A DNA stretch of 64,000 bases from Boswellia sacra (Eukaryota; Streptophyta; Magnoliopsida; Sapindales; Burseraceae): NCBI GenBank assembly GCA_013180625.2, contig SNVD02015992.1, positions 1-64,000 of the forward strand. Direction: 5' to 3'. Made by a program: the position numbers and the translations under genes. This document shows positions 55,539-64,000 of the stretch, piece by piece (position 1 is the first letter of the stretch; each line of letters opens with the position of its first letter). Below the pieces are notes generated by a model. It made no database searches and was not told the origin of the DNA. It saw only the letters and a list, made by a program, of their open reading frames with translations.

Positions 55539-57370
55539 ATTCGTGTTAGCCCTAAGGTTATATGATAATTTTGATGATAACAATACACATTGATTCATTG
55601 TGATTTACTAACATGTTTATTTATGTGCAAGAGTAATATCATTGAAATAATTGTAAAATCAAGAAGAGGCTTATTAAATGAAGTGTTGAAGCTAAGGAGA
55701 AGACTACATGTTAAAGGCACCAAAGTTTACGAACAAGGTTTGATTCAAGGAATGTGACACACGAGTAATGTTCAATCAATTGGTCATATATTTCTCTACA
55801 GATGTCCAAATGACATGATTCTTAAGCCTTTGAAAAGCTTACTCAATTTATAACATTTCATATGTTTTAAAGAAATTTAAATTTCAAGTGTAAGGTTGTC
55901 CAAATGATCATGCAAGTTGAAAGACAAATAGAAGCAGTTGACATGAGCATTGAATACTCTTTTGGACATATCTTGAGCTAGAAAAATCAAAATGACTTGA
56001 TTCTTATGGAATTGGAAAGAGGACATAATGCGGCATATTTCATATGTTTTGAAGAAATTCAAATTTCAAATGGAAGGCCGACAAAATTGACATGCAATTC
56101 GGTGGACTGACACAAGGAAGAAAAATCAACTCACATGAGCACCGAATGGTGTTTTGGCCATATCTTAAGATAGAGATATTCAAATTCTTTGATTCTTAAT
56201 GTTTTGGAAGATTATTCAAATATGTAGATCTTTTATGTTTTGAATAAATTAAAATTTCAAACGGAATGCTGACAGAATTATCATTCAAATCGGTGGACTG
56301 ACACAAGGAAGAAAAATCAAGTCACATAAGCACCGAATGGTGTTTTGGCCATATCTTGAGCTACAGATATCAAAATGACTTGATTCTTGATGCGTTGGAA
56401 TATTCAAATGTACAGATCTTTTATGTTTTGCATATTTTCAAATTTCAAACACAACATTGATAAAAATGGCAGACAAGATTACGGTTTTTATAGTGGGCAG
56501 AAAATTTGGACATGGTGTCTTCACTTGATTAAGTTCATCTCATTTGCCTATAAAAGGAGCCCTTCTCCCATGCATTTAGCAAGAGCAAGAGAAGTATCTA
56601 TCAAGCAAAGAAACAAGAGAAATATCAAGTCTAGAGAGCTTTTATATTCTTTATCTACTCTTTGAAGAGAGTTATACTTTTGTTGTAAAAATTAACTTTA
56701 TTCTTGTATAGTGGTGAGAGTGAGATCTTCTTGTAAAGGATAAAAGTTATCCTTGAGAGAACTGTTTCCTTGGTGAGGTTGTTCATCAAGAAGAACTCTT
56801 GGTGTGGTGTTATCAAGAGTTGAAGGAAGTTGCCTTGGTGAGGTTGTTCATCAAGAAGAACTCTTGGTGTGGTGTTATCAAGATTAGAAGGAAGTTGCCT
56901 TGGTGAGGTTGTTCATCAAGAAGAACTCTTGGTGTGGTGTTATCAAGAGTTGAAGGAAGTTGCCTTGGTGACGTTGTTCATCAAGAAGAACTCTTGGTGT
57001 GGTGTTATCAAGAGTTGGAAGAAAAAGTCTTGGTGAGGTTGTTCATCAAGCAAGTTGTAAAGATTTCTACACCTTAGTGGAAAGCTTAGCTTGTGGAGCT
57101 AGGAGCCCGTGGACGTAGGCAAGGTTTGCCGAACCACGTAAATTGAGTTTGCACTCTCTCTATCCCTATCTCTTTATTTTTACTTGCACTTGTGATTGTT
57201 CTTTATTTTTATTCTCTTGATTGCATTCTATTTTCATCTTCTTCACCTTTATTCTCAAAGAAAGAGTTAAATAATTTTGATCTTTCAAGAAAAGTTTTTT
57301 AAATCCGTTTTTATAAATAAAAACCCAATTCACCCCCCTCTTGGGTTGCCATACCTGGGTCAACAATTCG
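55539..57370 (+). mobile_element. Solo LTR (copia-like) with ATTCG target duplication
   Basis: The LTR is 55544-57365 (1822 bp), starting TGTTAGCCCTAAGG and ending TGGGTCAACA; ATTCG is duplicated at 55539-55543 and 57366-57370. The start, and the CACCCCCCTCTTGGG word near the end, recall Sirevirus-like copia LTRs (inference). No internal region is attached. It contains direct repeats around 'cggtggactgacacaaggaag' (56100 and 56290) and a 65-bp tandem array. Confidence 0.92.
56768..57050 (+). repeat. 65-bp tandem array inside the solo LTR
   Basis: Four nearly identical units start at 56768, 56833, 56898 and 56963, plus a partial one at 57028. The unit starts CCTTGGTGAGGTTGTTCATC and ends GAAGGAAGTTG. 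The low divergence points to recent expansion. Confidence 0.97.
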
Positions 57371-57639
57371 AGCTAGGTAGTGCCGTGAGCAATACAGTGA
57401 GCCTATCAGTAGTCTATCAAAGAAGCAGAGACGACATTGTTAGTTTCTTGATTGGCCTAGATGTTTGATATTTTCTTTTTGTTGTTATGCAAAATAATAA
57501 GACATTTCAAAAGGCATATTTGTTTCAAACAATTTCACTAATTAAAGTAGAATCTTTGTTCTTTGAATAATATGTGCACAATGAGACAACTCCTGTCACT
57601 AATCAGCCATTTCTGGTTTTTTGATTAATTATTTTTTTC

Positions 57640-58980
57640 TCTCACCTTTTTTTTGTACATAATATTTCTTCAGCCTGTCCATGTTAATGGATTCAGTGAA
57701 TTCATTTCCTTTCATATCTGATAGAATGACGGCTCCGCCAAACATAACCTTCGTCATAACAAATGGACCCTCCTAATTGGGTTTGAACTTCCCTCTTGGG
57801 TCAAACACAACTGATATTGCTTGCTTAAGGACCCACTCCCCTTCTTTGAACTTCCTTGCCTTTATTCTTTTGTTAAAGGCTCGAGCAACCCATTTGTAGT
57901 ATAATTGCATGTAATACCTGACCTTCATTCTTTTCTCATCGATCAAGGCCAATTGCTCACATCTGTTGGTGGTCCATTCCCCTTCAGGAACTTCTGCCTC
58001 TATTAGAACCCTTGCTGATTTTATTTCTATCTCAATTGGTAAGTTTGCTTCTGAACCATATATCAATGTGAAGAGCGTCATGCCCATTGAGCGTATGGGT
58101 GTTGTTCTATAACCCCATAACACAAACAGTAACTTCTCTGTCCAATCTTTATATCTCTGTACTACCTTGGTTAACATCTTCTTGTTGTTTTTATTAGCTA
58201 CTTCTACCGTTCAATTGGCCTGTGGCCGATACAGAGATGATTTATTGTGTTCAATTTCGTACTTCTCAAATAAGGCCTTAGTTTTTGCCTGAAACTAAAC
58301 CCCCTTGTTAGTCATGACATGATGTGGTACTCCGAATCTGTATATGATGTTCTTCTCAATGAACTTCGCCATCTGCTTTGCCCCTAACTTAGTATAGGAC
58401 TCAGCTTCTATCCTTTTGGTGAAGTAGTCAATCGTCACCACCACATATCGATGCCCATTTGAGGCTGATGGTCTTATTTCACCTATAATGTTGTTACCCC
58501 ATGCAACAAAGGGCCACAGTGCAGTCATCCCTTGTAGCTCTAAGGGTGGTTGATGGATCATATTTCCATTAATTTGACACTGATGACACTTCTTCACAAA
58601 TCGAACACAGTCTCTCTCCATAGTTAGCCAGTAAAAACCTTACCTCATGATCTTCTTTGCAAGCACTAGCCTATTCATGTATGGCTCACATACACCACTA
58701 TATATTTCTTTCATAAGTCTTCTTACTTCTTTCTCATCCACACACTTTAGTTGCATCCCTTCTGGCATTCTCTTGTACATCACCCTCAATGACAAGTAAA
58801 TTGTTGGGCTAACTTTCGCAACACAGCCCTGTCCTTCTCATTAGCCTCATTAGGCAAAATCCCCTCTTCTAAATATCTCTTCAAATCATAGAAACATAGC
58901 TTCTCATCCACTTCGATTTCTGTTACATACGGTTCCATATAACATGGACCCCACACTTGTGATATCACTATTGGTCTCAC
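57640..58980 (-). pseudogene. Tat-like integrase
   Basis: Minus-strand frames show the zinc-binding end (FVKKCHQCQINGN, about 58590). The core follows with YVVVTIDYFTKRIEAESY (first Asp present) and FGVPHHVMTNKG, where the second catalytic Asp (TDNG in the family) is replaced by Asn. The C-terminal part (57773-58177) has LFVLWGYRTTPIRSMGMTLF and EGEWVLKQ. It ends near 57640, next to the antisense ORF. Frameshift and substitutions make it inactive. Confidence 0.88.
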
Positions 58981-59016
58981 TAGTAATTCTTATGTGCTTA
59001 CCCATACTGATGCCAA

Positions 59017-59391
59017 TTAAGCCAATGCGTTAGCCATCTGATTCTCACTTCTAGGAAGATGGGTGAAAGTGCATTGCTTGAATCTCCCAATCAATCTTCT
59101 GACGTGTTCAAGGTAGGGTTTTAGCTTCCCTTCTCGTAAATCCCAATCTTCATTGGGTTGAGAGATGACTAGCTTTGAATCTCCCAACACTTCGACTTTA
59201 TCAATGCCTATAGAAATCACAACTTCTAAACCAAAGGCACAGGCTTCATATTCAACCATATTGTTGGTGACTTTGAACTCTAACTTCTTAGCGAATGCAA
59301 TGACTTTTTCTGTTAGTGATAATAGAATGATTCCTATTCCAACACCGTTTTGATTAACAGCTTCATCAAAGAACATTCTCCATCCCACCAC
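59017..59391 (-). pseudogene. Second (archaeal/plant-type) RNase H of the Tat-like element
   Basis: The 124-codon frame has FFDEAVNQNGVGIGIILLS (the first Asp of RNase H; DGA in intact copies), NNMVEYEACAFGLEVV, VEVLGDSKLVISQ and LPRSENQMANALA. A second RNase H after the ordinary one is specific to the Tat/Ogre lineage among plant Ty3 elements, so this domain supports the classification. Confidence 0.9.
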
Positions 59392-60720
59392 CGAGATTAC
59401 CCCCAGATGTTTATCTAGGAATTCTAACTCCCATGGTTCATTGTCATCAACCAGGTTCAGACCAGGAATTCTACTACTACTCTTCCTTTCACCACCTTCT
59501 TGGTGACATATTCAATGTCGAATTTCGATAACTGTACTAACCATCTCACTAGCTTCCCCACCAATGTTGTTGCCTCATAAAGATACTTTATCAAATCTTC
59601 CTTCTAGACAACCTTAATTTTGTAAAATTGAAAATAATACCTCAATTTTTTGACAGCCAAACCATGACCATGCACATTTTCTCAACATATCTATACTTTG
59701 TCTCGTACGGTAGCAGTTTCTTGCTAAGATAATAGATGGTGTGCTCTACACCTTTCTCATCTTCTTATGCCAGCATAGCACCGATGGCCTCTTCTTTTAG
59801 AGCCAAGTAAAGAATTAAATTCTTCCCAGGTTTTGGCGGTCTCAAAACTGGTGCATTCTGCAAGTAGTTCTTAATCCTCTCAAATGCTTCTTGGCACTGA
59901 TCATTCCACTCTATCAGGTGATCTTTCTTTAATAGCCTAAAGATTGGTGCATAAACGGTTGTCAATTTGGCGATAAACCGACTGATGTACTGGATCTTCC
60001 CCAGAAACCTTTTTAGTCTTAGGTGACGGCATCTCTGTAATGGCCTTCACCTTGTCTGTATCTACTTCTATCCCTTTCTTGCCAACTACAAACCCCAGCA
60101 ACTTCTTTAAGGTAACTCTGAAGACATACTTTTTTAGATTTGATTGTAGCTTGTATTTCTTCACCCTTTCTAGGAATCTGTCTAGGGCTTCAAAGTGATC
60201 CTCTTGAGTCTCGGATTTCAACATCATGTCATCTATATAAAATTCTATCTCCTTATACATCATGTCATGGAAGAGTGTTGTTTCCATTCGTTGGTAGGTT
60301 GCCTCTACATTCTTCAATCCGAAGGGCATCACTTTGTAGCAATAAGTTTCCCATTCTGTAATGAAGGCTGTCTTCATCTTATCTTCATTGGCCATCATTA
60401 TCTGGTTGTATTCAGAAAACCACCCATTTACAAAAGGGAACATCACACTAACGGCAACGCTATCTACCAATACATCGATGTGAGGCAAAGGAAAATCATC
60501 CTCTGGTGAGGCCTTATTCAAGTCTCAATAATCCACACAAATTCAGACCATTTCGTCCTTCTTTGGTACTGGCATAATGTTGGCTAACCATTCTAGATAC
60601 TCCACCACTTTCAGGAACTTAGCCTTAATTTGTTTAAAGACTTCCTCTTTGATTTTCTGAGCCCATTCTAGTCTCATTCTTCTCAGTTTCTGTTTAACTG
60701 GCTTCACATGTGGATAAGTT
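59392..60720 (-). pseudogene. Tat-like reverse transcriptase and first RNase H
   Basis: The RT begins near 60720 and includes DEMVWICVDY just before 60521. The open frame has LNKASPEDDFPLPHIDVLVD, FITEWETYCYKVMPFGLKN and the catalytic FYIDDMMLKS motif (60230-60260). The RNase H part (59765-59965 and below) contains AFERIKNYLQNAPVLRPP and LILYLALKEEAIGAMLA. Frame breaks occur near 59940, 59765 and 60521. Confidence 0.88.
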
Positions 60721-60721
60721 A

Positions 60722-61352
60722 AAACTGTATGCTGGTGATGCTTTTGTTGATTTTGGGCATGTCATCATAGGACTAGGCGAACACTTTTTCATTTTTCTTT
60801 AATAATTTTTTAAATTTCTCTCTCTTCTCAAGAGTTGTATCAAGTGCAATGCATATGTTCTTAGGTTTTTCGATTGTACCAAGATTAATGTCATAAGTTT
60901 GAATGGTATGAATTTCAACTATGCTAGTGAAATGTAAATTATGGTGCACAACACCATTAGGAAAGACACCAAACAGGTAAGCAAAATTATTTTCATTGCA
61001 TTAAACTTTGAAACATAAACAATGTCCTCTTCTTGAAAGAGGTTAGGTACAAATACATCTTTATAAGATACACTTTTGATTCCTTCCTCAATGAAAGTAG
61101 CAAGGTTAATGAACGGGTCCATTGGTGGTGCTTGTTCTTAAGGCTTCTCCTCTTTGATGGTCATCTTTTTCATCTCTCTCACCAAGTCATTCCCTTTGGA
61201 TACTCCTACTTAAAGGATGTCTTTAAAGATCTCAAATCCGAGCTTCAACGTTCCTTTGAAAACCTATGATTTAGTAGCTCCCACATCTTCGTATCTTGTG
61301 CCTTGACAAATTTAATGAATTTCCCTTTCTTGGGCTCAACGTCTTCTTCTTT
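60722..61352 (-). pseudogene. Spacer and N-terminal RT linker of the Tat-like pol
   Basis: This stretch lies between protease and RT. It holds scattered short frames on the minus strand that look like the acidic linker of Tat polyproteins, but no conserved motif stands out. Confidence 0.4.
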
Positions 61353-62114
61353 TTATGCGGATTCATAGCCCAATCCTCTTCTAGAAGTTTGACCTTTGAA
61401 ATTTGGGAAGGATGATAAGCCACGTCCATTCCTCCTAAGCTTGGTTTCTAGCAAGTACCCTTGTTTCTTCATTATTCCAACAACAATTGGGCTGACTTCG
61501 TTAATCATGGCTACTTGAAAGCCACCCATGTAAGGTATTTTTCTGACCTTCACACTCAAAGTAGTTGGAACTCCTCCCAGCAGATGGAACCATGCTCGTC
61601 CTAATAAGGTAGCGAACATGACTGGAATGTCAACGATTGTGAATTCTGTCATTACTTTAATTGGCCCAGTCTTCACTAAGGCTTTAAAGATTCCTATGGC
61701 GCTCCTCTTCGAATCACCGTAAGCCCTGATCACCATCTCACAAGGCTCGAGTTCGTCTTCACTGACTTCGTATTTGTGCAGTATTGTTATGGACACGATA
61801 TTAATGGCAGACCCATCATCCACTATGATACAAGGAGACGTACTCCCACCAATTTCTGCAGTGACGAAGAATGGCTTGTTATGATTCCTCCATTCAAATG
61901 GTAGATCCTTATTGGTGAAGGTGATTACTCCCTTCTTTTTTATGCCCTTGGGTGCTCCTCTGGTCAAGGCGGTCAACATGACCCTAGTAGTGTCGACCAT
62001 TGATATTTCTACTTTCGCCAAAGCCTTTGCCATGGCCTTTCTATACTTTTGGGATGACATCAACAAATCCCAAATGCTAGCATTCACATTAGTCTTCTTT
62101 AACCGTTTGATCAC
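61353..62114 (-). pseudogene. Tat-like aspartic protease region
   Basis: An open 253-codon frame with KPFFVTAEIGGSTSPCIIVD followed by DGSAINIV at residues 99-106: the D-G-S-A active-site type used by Tat elements. The ALLGRAWFHLLGGVPTTL block follows, the usual LGRPWIH...A...STLH region. The frame is long but lacks a start of its own because it is part of a polyprotein. Confidence 0.87.
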
Positions 62115-63905
62115 TCGATCCTTTTCCGCTTTGGTTTCTTCCTCTTTGGCAACTTATTGGTTTTTCCCTTTTCCTTCTCATGGTAAAATCTACCACTCCT
62201 TGTTACTCCTTGGACATTCTCTCTTTCACCCCTAAGTGTTTCTTCCTCATATGTTTCTCCCTCAATTCTCACCTCTTCTTCTTCATCAATACTAAAATTA
62301 GCCCAAAAGTTTGGAAGGTTCTTGACTTTAAGGATGTCATCCCAAATCCCCATAACTCTCATTTCCTTACATCTTTTAGGTAAACTCTCCTTTTTTATCA
62401 GACTCTCATCTTGTTTCCCTTTCCTAGCTTCACTACTCACTACTCTTTTTCATTTTGAGTCTCTTAGGAGGTGGGCCTTTTCTGGGCCCTTTTCTAGCCA
62501 TCTACTTCTTTGCAAAGGAGCTTGATGGAATGGGCTTCTTATTGATAGGTGTCATTTTGACTTCTTCTTGGTCACTAAGATTTACAAGTTTGGGTTTTAG
62601 ACTTTGCTTGACCCCCTTCACTACAATGTTAGTCAATCCACCTTTCTTGGTGTGAATCTTGGCTGCCAAAGGAATGGGTTCGTCTTTTACCCTCTCAATG
62701 ATCTCCTTCGGCTCTTCTTCTTTGGGCTCTTCAACTTTGGGTTTCTTCATTGAGACCACCCTACTACCGGTTTGTTCTAGCCTATATTTCTCCCTTCTCT
62801 TGGCTCTCTCGACCGTGCTCGATCTACTTTCCTTGAAAGAGTTCACGACTTACTATTTAATCAAGCCCGATCCAATCATGTTGGTCGATGGAAGAGGGAC
62901 CCTATTACAATTGGGCAATGGGTTGCTCCTTGTGTTGGGCTCATATGTCTTTGGGTCAGGAGTCTGGCCCTTATCGATCATATCTTCAATCTCATAGCAA
63001 AGGCAAGTGCAGTCATTAGTCTTATGACTAGTCACTTGGTGGAATTCACACCTCTCGTCATGCCTCGAATTCCTTGGTAATGGATTTGGAAGCTCTCTCG
63101 GTGGCAATGGCTGGAAGATCCCTTCGACTGTCAACCTTGCAAAGATTTATGAAAAGGACCTTCCCAAATGACTGAACCTTCTTTGTGGGGCAACTGCCTT
63201 CACTTCTACATGTTTTGTGCTAGGCCCACTAGGTTGGTGATACTGCCCTTAACTTCTTCGAGGGTAGATATGATTGCTTCTCTTCTGTCTTAACTCTAAT
63301 TCTTCTATTTGGATGTCTGAGTCATATAAGTCTTCAAAGGTCTTGATAAGAAAGCCCGCCAGTCTATCGCTGATGAAACTATGGGCTCCATTGATCACTG
63401 TGCGAACCCCGTCCTTCTCCACAGGCTTGGTAGTCATTTTGGCTGCCTTAGGCCTCCAACGAACTAGGTACTCCAAAAAAGTCTCGTTAGGCTTTTGTCT
63501 CACGTCTCCAAATCCCTCAAAGTTACCCTCAGTTGGGAATTATGGTGGTACTGTTCCTCAAATTATCGAGAAAGTTCCTTCCAATCTTCTCAAACTCTCT
63601 TCGAAAGGTCATGATATCATGCTACCGCATTGTCTTCTAAGGATAGCATAAAATATTTCAAAATGTGCTCCTTTGTCAAAGGAGTGGTAGCCATGATGGC
63701 TTCATACTGCCTCAAATGCATTTTTGGGTTGCCCTCTCCATTAAACTGGGGCAAGTCTGGTAAGCGAAATTTTGGAGGCAAATCTTGGTCTCTCATAAGC
63801 AAGATGTCATCTATGTGTTCGCTTTTTAGCCCCTTCTTCTTTAAGAGGGATTTGACCTTCTCTATGTCCTTGGTTAACTGCTTTGACTTAGGTTCTTCGT
63901 GGTAG
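62111..63905 (-). pseudogene. Tat-like gag
   Basis: On the minus strand: PPKFRLPDLPQFNGEGNPKM and HLRQYEAIMATTPLTKEHIL near 63660-63780 (start of the capsid domain), then a stop. MRQKPNETFLEYLVRWRPKA (63503 downward) is the capsid C-terminal part. A CCHC-like CEFHQVTSHKTNDC cluster lies near 63010-63050. A charged Lys/Glu-rich tail runs to 62111. The region before 63905 continues beyond the edge. Several stops divide it. Confidence 0.85.
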
Positions 63906-64000
63906 ACTGGGTTTTCCCCCCATTTCTGCCTTGGCTAGTCTTACCATCATTATCACCATTACCCTCTGATGAAGATTGGTTCATGCGGTTGAGCTCATTC

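Larger units (their letters stand above)
54230..57468 (+). pseudogene. Antisense accessory ORF of the Tat-like element, plant-mobile-domain/DUF7745-like
   Basis: On the strand opposite to gag-pol, 54273-54512 encodes LKFLRHVKLD..., then FWGFHDHIFRFNGQEYCPLYEKFSAILGG. This resembles the FW-x4-H-x-FRF-x5-CP-x2-EEF-x-A block of plant mobile domain/DUF7745 proteins. A second block at about 55270-55540 has FYDLVRLRQ, YGLKQRIVDSLTAFVLGD and YKDWVNFQASF. It corresponds to the LRQ-containing C-terminal part of such proteins. A 52-bp-type tandem repeat (54829-55050) lies between the blocks, and a solo LTR splits the end; the frame resumes at 57366 and stops at 57468. The gene is broken. Such domains are thought to derive from transposon proteins; function is unknown. 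The assignment rests on my reading, not a search. Confidence 0.5.
49577..64000 (-). mobile_element. Ty3/gypsy Tat/Ogre-lineage element (partial, runs off the right edge)
   Basis: From the right edge leftwards on the minus strand: gag (62111-63905), protease (61353-62114), RT (59937-60720), RNase H, a second RNase H (59017-59391) and integrase (57640-58980). A long 3' region with several unrelated tandem repeats and an antisense ORF follows, then an LTR-like segment ending near 49577. The duplicated RNase H and hypervariable 3' region are hallmarks of the Tat lineage. Stops and frameshifts are frequent. A solo LTR (55544-57365) interrupts the 3' region. The 5' end lies beyond 64000. Confidence 0.87.

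Noticed and set aside
1..64000. Endogenous pararetrovirus or envelope-bearing retrovirus-like sequence
   Set aside because: All reverse-transcriptase sequence here has Ty1/copia or Ty3/gypsy order with integrase and LTRs; no movement-protein, coat-protein or envelope-like frame was recognised.

Overview
This is nuclear DNA from a flowering plant, almost certainly a eudicot. The base composition is AT-rich. The one host gene has short, phase-consistent GT-AG introns, and everything else is plant LTR retrotransposons, a Mutator-like transposon and small inverted-repeat elements. I saw no rRNA, tRNA, CRISPR array or bacterial-style operon. The species cannot be named from the sequence.

Layout. 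Bases 1-15540 hold a decayed Ty1/copia Sirevirus-like element on the minus strand (Copia-1). It is split by a solo LTR (750-2165, target duplication TCAGG) and by a complete Ty3 chromovirus of Tekay type (2605-11140, target duplication GTTTC). Bases 15541-21750 are AT-rich non-coding DNA with a diverged 0.4 kb direct duplication, a fold-back element and two MITE-like elements. Bases 21754-26550 (minus) carry the only intact host gene, an 11-exon NUB1 homologue (Ubl plus three UBA domains) whose exons sum to exactly 542 codons. Bases 27106-33977 are a Mutator-like element with long TIRs, a 9-bp target duplication, a decayed MURA transposase and a convergent GRF-zinc-finger ORF. It is itself interrupted by another solo LTR (29358-30772).

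Bases 35378-41265 hold a possible CACTA remnant, a 0.75 kb solo LTR (37147-37901) and an Athila-like element with a tRNA-Asp primer site. That element is reduced to one LTR, part of gag and a piece of the other LTR. A perfect 38-bp Nextera mate-pair junction adapter sits inside its gag at 40503-40540, so the local assembly is not trustworthy there. Bases 41266-47652 are a second Sirevirus-like element (Copia-2, minus) that lacks its 3' LTR. It was inserted into a third copia element (47653-49500).

Bases 49577 to the right edge are a Tat/Ogre-lineage Ty3 element (minus) with gag, protease, RT, two RNase H domains and integrase. Its pol is followed by a long repeat-rich 3' region. In that region an ORF on the opposite strand resembles plant-mobile-domain/DUF7745 proteins, and a further solo LTR (55544-57365, target duplication ATTCG) has landed in it.

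How it fits together. Apart from the NUB1 homologue, the window is a stratigraphy of insertions. Four of the nested insertions (the solo LTRs in Copia-1, the MULE and the Tat element, and the Tekay element) have exact 5-bp target duplications, and the MULE has an exact 9-bp one. The most unusual items are the antisense accessory ORF of the Tat element, the sharing of a TGTCGAG heptamer array by LTRs of two unrelated superfamilies, the MULE-borne GRF protein, and the sequencing-adapter artefact. I found no convincing new defence-like or enzymatic system.
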